The position numbers and the translations under genes were made by a program. DNA of 64,000 nucleotides from contig NC_053149.1 of NCBI RefSeq assembly GCF_016808335.1, positions 1,063,596 through 1,127,595 on the forward strand, read 5' to 3'. The DNA is from Panicum virgatum. Taxonomy: Eukaryota; Streptophyta; Magnoliopsida; Poales; Poaceae. Under the pieces are notes generated by a model. The model was not told where the DNA came from. It searched no databases and worked only from the letters and a program-made list of their open reading frames with translations. This document shows positions 25,801 through 37,389 of this stretch, in pieces; position 1 is the stretch's first letter; every line of letters begins with the position of its first letter.

Positions 25801-28360
25801 AGCCAGTTCATTAGAGAAGATCCATCATCAACGTTTTCTGCTCCTCTGAGTTTTGCCTTGTCTTTGACAGCCATTGATTGGAACTCACACACTTTCTGAT
25901 TGCTAACAGGAGTGTCATCATCCTCTCCAACCTCAAGTGGCATTTTGCTTTTATGACTCTCACAGATATCACCAGTTTTTGCATTGTCAGCTTCAATGGC
26001 ATCTGTAGAACCCCCAATCTGACTGTCTATGAGTTCCGATATTAGCCTTGTCTTTATTGGCTTTCTTTGAGAAAATTTGAGATCTGAAATATTAGCCAAG
26101 CCAGTGGATTTGTTCTTTTTGTTCTTACCATCAGATCCAACATTTCTTTTTAGAGCTGCTCTTCGTGGACCCTGGTTGCGAACTTGGTTGCTTTTTTGCC
26201 CAGATAATTGTTTAGAGCCTTTGTGACCAGATATTGATTTATGATCACTGGACTCATTTTGGTCAACATCCGGAACATCTTGAACTGTTCTGTTTTCATC
26301 TTCATTTGGCACTTCACACGGTTTTGGACTGCATTGACTCGGTGTGCCATTTCTTTCTTTGCTTGATATTATCTGAGGAACATCAGGCAAATCAGTAACA
26401 TCCATGGACACAGCATTCAAGATATTTTCCGGTACATCAAGATTATTTGGGGAGCCCTGCAAATCTGAGGATATAGCATCATATTAGCTTATTGTATACA
26501 AATAAAAGTAATAGTAGTTAGGAATTCACTGAGCACAGCCATACCTTGTGTGGCTGGAACACTTTTTTCGACGAATGTGTCTGGAACATTTTTTTCAGTG
26601 GATGTGGCTGGAACATTCTCTGCAGTAACTGCTTTGTTCTCAGGAGAACTGCATTTCGAATTGCATTCTTGGACACTCTTTGAAACAGTTGATTGATCAG
26701 CACCATTCCCTTGAGATGATTGTTGTGTGCAAGAAAACAGTCTTCTGGAACTAATATTATAAGGTAAAGTCCGAATAATTGAAATGGAGCAACCATCTCC
26801 ATCCTGCTGCGTAGGAACAGTTTCAGATGTAGTTCTGTGACCTGAAGTTTTCACTCTATTCAAGCAACTTGAGCAATTCCATCGTTGATACTTTGCCACC
26901 AAAAGTGGGGACGAGATGTTATGGTGTTCATCATATTGTTGCTGGTTACGGAAAATCTGAAGAGAGCACAGTTTTGGATCCTTCTTCTGACGCATAGCAA
27001 CATACCCCCTGCCAAAAGTAATCATCAATAAAACTCACAATATATGCATATATAAAACAACAAATGTTTGTGATAAGAAGGGGATATAACAGCTTCAAAA
27101 TCCAAAAGCACTACTCTATCAAAAGCTGGGCAAAGCCAGTCTCACTCATGGCTTGAACAAAAATACTGTAGTCCAGAAAAGGGCCCTTATTATTAACATG
27201 CACATTTGTGAGGTAAGTGAGACACTAAGTATCCTATACCGATATGCCAGTAACTAATGCAAACACACATCAAACAAAGATAAGAGAATTTCCGATAAAC
27301 CAAACATGCATGTCATCCCATTATATTTTGTGAGTGTCTAACACATAAAGATTGAAACATTTACATTCATTTCTACTTGGCTGGTATTAAACTGAACAGA
27401 GGACTCATAAAGCTAAAATCATCCAATATAATGCCAGACATGTACAGGACTGTCTACCAAAGCAACATTTTACGGTCTGTTCTGATTTCTGAATAAATCT
27501 CAAACTAACAAGTCAACATTATGCTGCTGCATTTGGTATCTTGAATCGAAGGAAGAACTAGCACTCTTGGTAAACATACTGCATTGCTACAACCCAATTC
27601 TTAACAAAAGAAAAACTTTAAAAAATCATGGCATGACTAACCACTTAGGGGTAAGAATTGCCCTATTTACGCTTTTAGCCTGTTATAACTGTGAGTTCAA
27701 TCTACATCAATTTGACAAGGGGTATTAGAGTTAAATCCATCTGGGAAAACTCTCCAAGAGAGAGAAAAAGAAAAGAAGACAGATCTTTAAATCCTTGTCA
27801 ACAGATGAAACACTGAACACCTTAAATATGAATGGAACACCATTGTGTGTGTGTGTCCCACTCTTTCTCTCTCTATATATATGTGCATGTGCATGTGTGT
27901 GTGCGCGTGTGACGGGTGGGTGGCAAAAGCAATATGCATAGATAAGACATAATATATACACGGCAAATGAAGATAGACACATAAGGAAAATCAAAATAAA
28001 TAACATAAACTGTGTGCATCTGAATCAATGGATCTACTGATCAAATCGAACCAAATGTTCCTATGGATATTAATCAGTGTGTCACAAATAATGGATGATT
28101 TTGTAAAAGAAGAATATTACATATATGCAGAAGTGTGATTAACCTTGCTCAGCCATAAACAATGCTGTACTGCTAGAGGTGCAAAGGCATATATACCAGT
28201 CAATGAAAGAAATGCAGGCATCTGAATATAGAAAAGATCACCTCATGGAGAAATGGTCACATTCGAGCTCTGCTGGTCTGTCATCAGGTTCAGCCACTGT
28301 AGGTAGACGCCCTAGCTCCTCCACTGCTTCATTTCCAATAGTCTGAGCAACAGCTTCCAT
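19810..28360 (-). CDS. EMF1: EMBRYONIC FLOWER 1 (EMF1), plant Polycomb co-repressor
   Basis: EMF1 is a plant-specific chromatin protein that works with Polycomb (PRC2 and PRC1-like) complexes in the nucleus to keep floral and seed genes silent. The minus-strand exons are 28360-28242, 27008-26545, 26464-25362 and 21423-19810, giving 1099 residues, close to the roughly 1000-1100 of known EMF1. Diagnostic motifs are CDHFSMRGYVA across the first junction, a cysteine pair ([10 protein letters not shown]) soon after, [14 protein letters not shown] at about residue 600, and NRNPADFTI near the C-terminus. Most of the rest is polar and predicted disordered, as in the family. The last intron (21424-25361) contains a full-length RTE LINE in the same orientation; the frame across it is intact. 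The exon 3 acceptor at 26465 was chosen over a nearer AG because only it preserves phase. Confidence 0.93.
21995..25274 (-). mobile_element. RTE-clade LINE, full length, in the EMF1 intron
   Basis: This non-LTR retrotransposon of about 3.28 kb lies in EMF1's last intron. A 14-bp target duplication (TGTTCGTTTCAAAA) flanks it at 21981-21994 and 25275-25288. On the minus strand it reads 5' region, AP-type endonuclease, reverse transcriptase and a 3' tail ending in repeated TTG units (seen on the plus strand as AACAACAAC), which is typical of plant RTE elements. The coding part is broken, so this copy is dead. It has the same orientation as EMF1. Confidence 0.92.
22502..25158 (-). pseudogene. RTE endonuclease-reverse transcriptase, frame-broken
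   Basis: Translation pieces are 25158-24565 (endonuclease, with [13 protein letters not shown] and [11 protein letters not shown]), 24397-23933 (endonuclease C-terminal part), 23850-23407 and 23363-22857 (reverse transcriptase, with [29 protein letters not shown] and [10 protein letters not shown]), and 22699-22502 (RT C-terminal part). They are collinear but fall in different frames and are separated by stops, so no full protein can be made. The catalytic FADD box of the polymerase is present. Confidence 0.88.
27009..28241 (-). other. EMF1 first coding intron
   Basis: This AT-rich intron of 1,233 bp has a donor GTGATC after CDHFSMR and an acceptor GGCAG. It contains a TG/CATG dinucleotide-rich microsatellite at about 27845-27911. 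No coding or mobile-element signal was recognised. Confidence 0.6.
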
Positions 28361-29830
28361 TGCTACAACTTTGTCACGTCAGTTCTGTGATCTTGGAACA
28401 AAACGAAACAGCAGGCACATTCCTGCACAAACAGCAAGCATTACATGACCTGTCATACACATCTTGGATCACCGAGACTGCAGAAAGATATAACTGATAC
28501 AAAAATGTATAGGAAGAAGGAAACAGCGCACGTCAAACTAACTGTATACAACCCAACATAACACAGACTGTGTATATGTATCTTCCTTCATAGAATATAG
28601 CACAGCATAACGAACCATTTATATATATACATCCCGACAAAGGAAAGAAATGAATGCAACCTAGAATTCAGATTAATCCATTCCCAGACAGTAAAACTAA
28701 ACAAACAAGGTTAATTATCCAGTAAGCCGAGATAGATAAACATGATTAACTTCCATGCATGGCTATGCAAACATAATTGCCCTCGCCATATTAACTCTGA
28801 CACGGTAGCCCACTCCCATCTGCAAGAATCCACGCAAGGCCCGCATTTTTCGCGACATGAAATATAGGCAGCCACGGCTTCCATGCGGGCGCAGTAAGCT
28901 ACGGCTCGGGTCCCAAGAGGGGGCCCACACACAGGGCACAGCTGGCCCCTGGCAAAGCCGAAGTCCCCACACGAAGCAAAGCGAGCGACTGACCGGGCAA
29001 GCAAGGGAAACAGTAGCACAGCGACGGCGCGGACCCCAAACGCACCACTGAATCACTGATCGGACCTAACGAGCGCGTCGCGAGATCCATGAAATGATAG
29101 CTGCCGAACCTGACGAAAGTTGCGACCTTTTTCTCCGCCGGATCGGCGGATAGGCATAGGCGAAGGCGGAGCAGATCTCCGTCGCGAGAAAAACTTGCTG
29201 GACCACCCACCAAACCCCCATGCGCGGATACGAAGAACAGATCTTTCTCAGCGGAATCGATAATCCAGGAACGGACGAGCGTAATCGACCGGAGCAGAGG
29301 TTAACTGGAGCGAGAAAAGGTATTTTTTTTTCCTCATCGGAGTAATAAATCTACCGCAGCTAGTACTAGTACCTACTGGACTGCAGCCGAAGAAACCGAT
29401 GCGATTTGGTACGAGAAAGGGCCACCGAGATTTGGGGACGAAACGATGGAAAATCCGCCAGAAAAAAAAACCCAAACGGATCGAGGAAAACGGGAGCAGA
29501 CGGATCAAATCAAACCAAACCAGGAAGGGGAAAACGAAAGCAAGCGAAGAAAAGGACAGCAATCACCGCTGCGACGTACCCGATGTTGCACGGCAGGAAG
29601 CGTCGCGAGCGCCGGCGACCAGATCGCGGCGAGGCTGGGGCGGAGGAGGCAGCTCCCGGTCGACGCGGCGGCGGCTCCGGCTGGAATTTGGGGGTGGGGA
29701 GAGGGGAAAGGCGCAAGCTTTAGGGTTTTCTGGGGGAGAGAGGGGGAGACAGGGAGGAGGGGGGAGAGAGAATCAGAGAAGGGATGAGGGAGAAAAAGAA
29801 ATGCGGGAGGGGGGATGGTAATCAACTGCG
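28361..29830 (-). promoter_or_regulatory. EMF1 5' UTR with intron, and probable transcription start region
   Basis: A likely 5' UTR exon (about 29830-29580) ends at a strong GTACGT donor. A second UTR exon (28422-28361) follows a TGCAG acceptor and leads straight to the ATG. The 1.16 kb intron between them (28423-29579) shows no coding sequence. The upstream exon is CT-rich on the minus strand, as is common at plant transcription starts. The exact start site cannot be set by eye. Confidence 0.5.
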
Positions 29831-30298
29831 GAGGGCTGCTGTGTAGACATGGATGTTTCTGTCCTCGGGAGGTGTGCGGCCGGCGCCCCACGCCACCACG
29901 TCAGCGGCTGCCCATGCTGCAGGGCTGAGAGAAAATCAGGGCTAGCCTACTGTGATCAACTGCGCCGGTTGCTGCCGTAATTATTAACCGTGGAAAAAGA
30001 ACCAGAGCAGATTTTCTATATATGCTTTTGACCATATGAATTATCTTGACCGTTTGTTTATTTTCTATCGAACGGTTAGATGAGTCATAGGTAGGTGGGC
30101 GAACCGAAGGTAGATGAGATAACCGACGCGCTATCTCCATCCTAAATTTGAAATCGTTTGAATTCAGAGTATACACGGTATTTATCACGTGTTCATATGA
30201 GTTGGTGAAACAATCAGTATTTTCTAAAACTATAGGAAATTGCATGATTAATGCGCTAGGCACAAATCAAGTAACATCACTAAAACTATACTGACTAT

Positions 30299-30925
30299 GT
30301 GGTTTTTAGCTGGACAAAGCTGGCAGAGCATCTATTAACCACATCAACAGCGTGGTTTATTATCTGGATGCAGCTGACAAACAACTCATCGGCCGTGTGG
30401 TTTCTTATCTGGGCATTGTTGACAAACAGCTCATCGGTCGTGTGGTTTATTATCTGGACACTACTGGCAAACAACTCATCGGACGCGTGGTTTCTTATAT
30501 GGACACTGCAGGCAAACAGCTCATCGATGGCGTGGCTTCTTTATATGGACACTAACAGTAAATATATCGTTCATCGACCACGTGGTTTCTTATCTGGATA
30601 TTGTTGGCAAATGGCTGTGATACAACATCAACCACGTGGTGTCTTATCTACACTGTTGGCAGACAACTGTGTTGTACCACTTCACCTATGTGGTTTCTCA
30701 TCTGGATATAGATGACCAACTGTTGTTATACCACATCGACCGCGTGGTTTCCCATCTGGACACAATCAGCATACATCTATTGTACTCCATAACATTCGGA
30801 TACTGCTGGCAAACAATTATTATACCACATCGACTGTGTGGTTTCTTATCTGAAACCCTAGCAACCTCATGATTGGACCTAACTGGGAAACATCGCATCA
30901 ACCTCGTGGTTTCTCCTTAAGATAC
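30299..30925. repeat. Minisatellite, 45-bp units grading into 54-bp units
   Basis: A GTGGTTT anchor recurs at 30299, 30352, 30397, 30442, 30487, 30532, 30582, 30636, 30690, 30744, 30838 and 30906. Five spacings near the left are 45 bp and three in the middle are 54 bp; others are irregular. Typical units read GTGGTTTCTTATCTGGACAC, then a variable part, then AAACAACTCATCG. Divergence increases to the right. No known satellite family is recognised. Confidence 0.85.
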
Positions 30926-31149
30926 AATTGGTGATATATAAGTTAGATCTAGACCAAATGTACAATTGTACACTAGAAATGCCTTATATGGTTCACCCAC
31001 TCGATCTAACTTGCGGATGACACACTTAGAGAGGCCTTATAATTTGAATCATGTATGATATAGACCGACCGTTCAAGTAGGAAAGTTCTTTAACCAAAAC
31101 TATCTCCTGCCATATCTTATCATGTTAAATTTAGATTGTTATAGTTTAA

Positions 31150-31440
31150 GATAATATGTTAACCCAAACTATTTCCACCCTAAATTTAAAATTGTTTGAA
31201 TGCAAGGCATACATGAATATTATCATTGTGATCATATGCATTGGTGATATGGTCATATTCTTTTTTGAAACCAAGGACACACACATACGTATTTATCATG
31301 TGATCATGCAAGTTGGTGAAACAGTCATTATATTTTTGAAACTCATAAAGATGCATGACACAACAGAAGCTTCGTGGCTTATTACCTAGATCAGATACAT
31401 GTGGAGATAGCTATTCTACCACGACGACTTCATGGTTTTC
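31150..31440. repeat. Decayed second copy of the minisatellite flank
   Basis: Sequence at about 31165-31350 resembles the left flank of the minisatellite (about 30135-30360), sharing CCTAAATTT, the GTTTGAAT phrase and a GTTGGTGAAACAGTCA-type phrase. It then leads into a CGTGGCTTATTACCT motif like the repeat unit. Within it the phrase GTGATCAT...TTGGTGA occurs twice about 75 bp apart. Confidence 0.5.
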
Positions 31441-32080
31441 ATGTTTTTCTCGCTCCTCATCGTGTCGAAGTCATAGGTAATCTATTAATGTTATTCTTCG
31501 TCATGCATACCTCAATTTTATCATGCATAGATAAGGTGGATATCAATATTATGCACTGTGAAAAATATTGTGAAAGATCAAGCTTGATACTCATTTATTT
31601 ACTTCATCGGTATATTTGGCTTATGTTACCTAGTGGCTAAATAATAAATAAAGAAAAATCTGACAAAGTTACCAAATAATAACTCTCAATTCTCTCCCTA
31701 ACAAAAAAAAATATTATTCCATATGAAAGGTGTCAATTACTTATTATATTCCTTCGTATCCTCAGAAAAGAAAAGGAAAAGTTATAAGCGGAGTAAAGTT
31801 TTTAAGACCGCATCGTGTCAAAGTTCCTAGTACACAACATGCATATGGACGCACGCAATCGTATGTGGCGGCACAGAGATATCACAGAAAATGAGAGCGC
31901 AGAGAATCAGAGAGCAGAAATGGGTGGGGGAGAGGCGCATCAGATGCCACACCACCCAATCCATCCTCCATCCATACACACCCATCGCACTATCTTTTCT
32001 TTACTCCACCCACGCAGCAGCCGCAGGCACGCCCACATGCCACACATGACCCCCCTACGCCACGCACGCAGACCAAAAGG

Positions 32081-32102
32081 AAACCCTAACCCTAACCCTA
32101 AC
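32081..32102. repeat. Short telomere-like CCCTAA tract
   Basis: Three tandem CCCTAA units follow AAA. The units are 6 bp, not the canonical plant 7-bp CCCTAAA, so this is a short interstitial or telo-box-like tract and not a telomere remnant of any length. Confidence 0.7.
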
Positions 32103-32187
32103 AGCTAACCACAGTGGGTTAACCCGACGCAACCATGGCTAACCAGCGGAGGTGGGGCCGGCAAATGAAAGTGCCGTGCCCTGGGGG

Positions 32188-32759
32188 TAGGGATGGCAAT
32201 GGGTACCCGAAACCCGAGTACCCGACGGGTTTTACCCGATAAGAAGGCGGGTATGGAATGATTTTTCTACCCGTGGGTATATTATTGGACAAAATCCTAT
32301 ACCCATTGGGTATGGCGGGTACGGGTGTAGGTTTATACTACCCATACCCGCCTACCCGTGGGTAAGAAATACCCGCAGGAAAAACAAATGAGCCTAAGTA
32401 TCTAACTCATTTTAGCCCATATGACCTATGAATTTAGCTCAAATCCAATTAAACCCTCCTAGTATATATATTGTTGAACCCTCTCTAACTCATGTTAACC
32501 CATATGAGCCATTAACTTGTTGAAATGAAGCTTGTAATGATTTATTTTTCATGTGAATGTCTAATATTTATATGTAATACTCGGGTATGATTTCGGGTGT
32601 GGGTTACCCGACGGGTAAAAATTACCCGACGGGTACGGGTATGGAATCATTTTCTTACCCGTATGCGGGTACGGGTAACCCGACGGGTAAAATTTAATCC
32701 TAACGGGTACGGGTATGGGTGGCCACCACCCGACGGGTATATACCCGTTGCCATCCCTA
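32188..32759. mobile_element. hAT-type MITE with 8-bp target duplication
   Basis: The ends are inverted repeats (TAGGGATGGCAATGGGTA at the left; the same with one change, read from the right). The 8-bp target duplication CCTGGGGG is exact at 32180-32187 and 32760-32767, as expected for hAT. The 572-bp element encodes nothing. Its ends are packed with the near-palindrome ACCCGACGGGT and variants of it, while the middle (about 32400-32575) is AT-rich. Confidence 0.92.
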
Positions 32760-32767
32760 CCTGGGGG

Positions 32768-33225
32768 ACTTTGTTGGAGCATTCAAAGTAGACGGGACTG
32801 TGGCAAGCAAAAGGACAAAAGAATGGTGGTGGTTTGCTGCTGTGCTAGCTGTGATGGCTTTACGTTTTTTTTCTAAGGTCTTGCAAGGCGCACAGCACAA
32901 GTGCACCAAGGAGATATACTTGCAAGTTGCACCATACACCACACCCCCACATTAATTAATAGAAAGTGAAATTACCCCGCAAACAATATTAGCAGCAGCC
33001 AAACCGTGAAAAAATGAATTAACAAAAGGAAAATAATGTAGTATTTACTTTTTTCAGGTCCACCAAAATTTCAAAATCTCACATTGTTTCGAAATTACCA
33101 ACAAAAACAGTTAGGGTTAATGGATTTTGGGTTTGGTAGATGGTTTTTTGTGGTTGGGGCTTTACCTAAATTAATCCATTTTGAGTGATTTATATGTCAC
33201 TGAGCGAAATTGGGTGGGGGTGCCT
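32768..33225. other. Intergenic sequence without recognised features
   Basis: No gene or clear repeat was seen here. Confidence 0.5.
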
Positions 33226-34231
33226 GACCAGTATCTCATCGAAAATGGGTTAGCTGGCAGCAGTAATAGGCTGTCGGATGACTGGATCTAGAATTGATCT
33301 TCCGAATATATATTAATAAAAGTTTAAAATAATTTTTTTGTATCGATCTGAAAAATATGGAAAGTTTACGCTTGGGGGTGAATTTGTCTAAATACATTGG
33401 CTTTAGCGTATCAATGAGGAGACATGCAACTGGCGTGGCGTTGGATGATGTTCGTGTAGGGGTGCCTAATTAATCTCCTGCCAGCATGAATAAGTTGGTG
33501 ATGACCAGTGTTGATAGATACGACACTAGAGATGGAAGACAACTTGTTAAAGAAAAAAAGGCTGCAAGGAGTATCTATATGAGTTTGTTAGCATCTGTGA
33601 GAGGCGACGCATCACGTGACGTGGGTGGCGGCGGTGTTGGAAGAGAGCTCTAAAGAGACAATAGATTTAAAGAAGGAAGGTAGAGTTGTAGATGATAGAG
33701 AAGGAAAGGCCTCAAGTTAAAAAGAAATGACCAGTATCTCATCAGAATTGGTTTAGCTGGCAGCAGTAATAGGTTGTTGGATGACTGGATCTAGGTTTGA
33801 TCTTCCAAATAAAGATTTATAAAAATTCAAAATAATTTAATTTTTTGTATCAATTTGAGAAATATGGAAAGTTTAGGTTTGGGGGTGAATTTGTCTAAAT
33901 ACATTGGCTTTAGCGTATCATTGAGGAGACATGCAGCTGGAGTGGCACTGGATGATGTTCGTGTAGGGTGCCTAGTTAATCTCCTGCCAGCATGAATAAG
34001 TTGGTGATGACCAGTGTTGATGGATACGACAATGGAGATAGAAGACAACTGGTGAAAGAAAAAAAGGTTGCATGGGAGTGTCTGTACGAGTTTGTTAGCA
34101 TCGGTGAGAGGCGACGCATCAGGTGATGTGTGGGTGGCGGCGGTGTTGGAAGAGAGCTCTAAGAGACAAGAGATTTAAAAGTAGAGTTGTAGATGATAGA
34201 GAAGGAAAGGCCTTGAGTTAAAAAGAAATGA
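33226..34231. repeat. 503-bp tandem duplication
   Basis: Unit 1 (33226-33728) and unit 2 (33729-34231) both begin GACCAGTATCTCATC and end AAAAGAAAT. They are collinear with scattered substitutions and small indels, so the duplication is not recent. No coding frame is shared across both units, and I do not recognise the sequence. Confidence 0.85.
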
Positions 34232-37200
34232 GTTTCTCTGGACGGCTAGATATATTATTAGATCCAACTACTAAAAGGGGATTATATATATACAAAACAA
34301 AAAATTTAGATAGAAAACAAAATAAATGTTACCTCACAAAGAGATAATCCATATAGCTAACAAGGTTATATTATATGCAAGGACTAATAGACTGCTTTAT
34401 AAGAATGACCGACCTAGCTAGTTTCCGGTGGTAATTCAAGATGAAAACCAACATCATCCTAAATAAGAAAGTAAGGTCAGCTTTTCTTTTCTGTGACATA
34501 TATATGAAATGGTAACAAGCACTTTTCTGCAAAAAGAATATCAGCAAATTATTTGAACAATAGTTTCAGTTCATTCGAGTTTTCTTAGCTTCTGTTTTAA
34601 AACTTGAAGTGTTTTTTTCTAAGCAGCTAATAATAAACTGAAGTTAAATAATTTTCACTCATCCCCCTCATGTGTATACCTTTGACTCCCACACAGCCTA
34701 TGTATTCCACTGCCGTGTGGTGTGGCTGCGGGATCCCATATCCATGACACAACTACTCCAAGCAAGGTATATTTGAACGGAGGCCCTTTCTTTTTTCAAA
34801 ACCTACCTGTCTACTTTTCATCTTTACCCTTTTTGGCTTAGTTGATACATGTCTTACTCTATGTTTACGGCTATTAGCTATTAAGGATCCAAACTGGTAT
34901 TGTCATACTTGCTCGGTTTGTCTTACTAAGTTAAAATTATGTAATTTCGACCAAAGTTGTAGAGAAAATGTACCAACATCTACAAAATAAAAATAGTTAT
35001 ATTAAATCCACCATAAATATGTCTTAAAAGTGCATTTATATGGCGTAGTGCAATTAATGCTGTAGATGTTGATGCATTATTAGTGCATTTAATGTATAAC
35101 ATTAACCAAATGTAAGCATTCTTTATATAAAACAAAGTGGCTATAAATTAAAGGTCCTAGATAAAAACGAACAAAGTATCGTTTTGGAGTTGCACATATT
35201 CATCTTCCTGCAGGCTCTATATATCTATATAATCACTACGTCGACGTGTTTTGATCAAAGCACATGCTGCCAAATTTTGCCGTCATATTGATCTTGTATA
35301 TAATTAAGTAGCTATGTTGCGTCACACTGTACTGTACTAGTGGTGGAGGATGTATATACAGTCCCATCAGACACTACTAGTTGTACATCGATTCATGCTA
35401 GTTAGTTGCGACCAGTTGTGGAGTCGAAACCGAAGTTTTTTGTACAACAAGTACCGAAATGGAATTGAGTTGAAGTTTAATTTCATCTACAGGTACAATG
35501 TCTGGTACGTAGAGCATTACTCCTTGGTGGAAAAAACTAGGAATCAAATAATAACTGCAACGTCCCATCGATAAGGCTACTGGGGAAAATAGAATAGCTA
35601 GGGTTCTTGATCTTAGCTGGAGTTAGTTATTCGTGGATCCAAAGATTAGCGTCGAGCCAAGAAATGATCTAGAACCACGCAAACTGTTTAGAGGATACTC
35701 GGTCACTACTGCTAGAGGTAGTATATAGAAAATAAATTAAAGGATGGCAAAAATTAAATGGCAGAGAGAGAGAGAGAGGCATATGGGGTTCGTCCTGCAA
35801 GCTGGAATAATAATTTAGTGTCCGATTTGACGTCATGATAAGAACCACTAACTAGATGGTCAAGGAAGGTATCATGGGCTTAATTTAATTATATATGCCG
35901 CAGGCCATGCAACTAACCTAATTAGCAAATTAAGTAGCAAACGCTTAGCTGCAGCCGGCCAGACGCACGGCGTCTCTGGTCTGAGACAGGCAGCAGGAGC
36001 AGGTGATGGGTATTGGTTTTTGTTTGGTCCATATGGGCAGGCATACATGCAGATAGTGTGTGTGTGTTCACTTTTCAGTGTGTGTACTTGACATGGGAAT
36101 CTAGCCTAGCAGCTAGCATGCATATATGTCAGGCCGGGAAGAAAAGCATATATACGAACATGAGCTAGCTAGTAATCATCTCCGTTCTCATGTATAGCCA
36201 AAAGAATGCATTTTAGCTCTCTCTATATATATATATGTATATATATATGTATATATATATATATGCATGCTAGCGATGACGAAGCGTTGTGTCGAGTATA
36301 TTAGCCTGTGTCCTTTTCGTTTTCTTTTCGCTGCAATATTCTCTCTCGTAAAAAATAATTAAGCGTCCTTTTAGTTTTTTTAGCGGAGCGTAATTAAGTA
36401 CTAATTAGTAACCAGTATGCTAGCTATTCGTTGCCGAGCGAGTCAGTTTTGGGGTTCAATTAAGTTGCGCCTATTGAAATCATATATGCTGTGCATGATA
36501 AAAAAAAGGTGAGATGAACAACTTGTTAGCTATAGTTGTTCTCGTGAACAGATGATGATGTGACCTAGCTAGCTACTTAAAATTAACCTATTTTTTCAAT
36601 ACGGTGAGGTTTAAAACTAGATAGGATTAATATTCTAGTTGTGAGAACTATGGAAGAAAAAACTAGACGGGAAGGTGCAGACTGCACGTAGCCGTGATTT
36701 GATTTAAGAGGACCGCAACACTCGGGCTGGCTGCCTGAGAGCGAGAACTAGGGCGTGTTTAGTTCTCCAGTTTTAGAATTTTGAAAGAGAATCTTTTCAC
36801 ATTTAAAATATTAAATATAGAATTAAATATTTCGGCCTAGGTTTCTATATGAGCACAAGCAGCCAGCTGGCACCAGCAAGGCTGCAACATTTCCATATTT
36901 CAGCCTGCCAAGCGCGCATTTCATTCATTTCATTTCGTCATATATAATTCAATGCAGGTATAATAGCTTGTTCTTGCATCACTCGATAATTTCGGTCTAC
37001 AGCTCTTGATGCGTATGATGATATGGACATGCATGGTCTGTGTATAAGGTAAAATTTTAATCAGCAATTTGTACCCAAAATATGAATTTAGAAACATGTT
37101 AATTTAATGTTTTTTTTCAAAAATATTCGTCACGATAAATCTAGCAACAATTACGTAAACTGCTGGTCCATGTAATTTTTCATATATATGAATAGTCAAC

Positions 37201-37386
37201 ATTTAGAAAAGTTTGATGAAAGAGAATATATACTAGGAATAATATGTGTGTATTCGAATCAAAATAAAGGAGTTGTCGTAATAAGTACTTATGTAGAGGG
37301 GAAGATAACCCAGATGGTCATTAGGCCAGTCATCCAAATAGGCATCCTAGGTTCAAATCCCCGCAAGTATATAGACATCCTTGTGC
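34232..37386. other. AT-rich intergenic region
   Basis: About 3.1 kb without a recognised gene. It includes a GA microsatellite at about 35763-35778 and a TATATATG-type microsatellite at about 36217-36264. At 36751-36830, a GGGCGTGTTTAGTT start followed by an AATATTAAATATAGAAT phrase resembles one end of a common grass MITE family, but no partner end was found. Confidence 0.5.
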
Positions 37387-37389
37387 GCT

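Noticed and set aside
29399..29821. Plus-strand frames of 105-140 codons upstream of EMF1
   Set aside because: They overlap the inferred EMF1 5' UTR exon in antisense and are composed of low-complexity Arg/Gly/Glu runs.
30299..30925. Regularly spaced repeats that could be mistaken for a CRISPR array
   Set aside because: The units are diverged, contiguous tandem repeats without constant repeats and unique spacers, and the DNA is clearly eukaryotic.
33477..33994. CTGCCAGCATGA, a core shared with miR167, at about 33477 and 33983
   Set aside because: Only 12 bases match, the flanks differ, and I saw no partner arm that would give a precursor hairpin.
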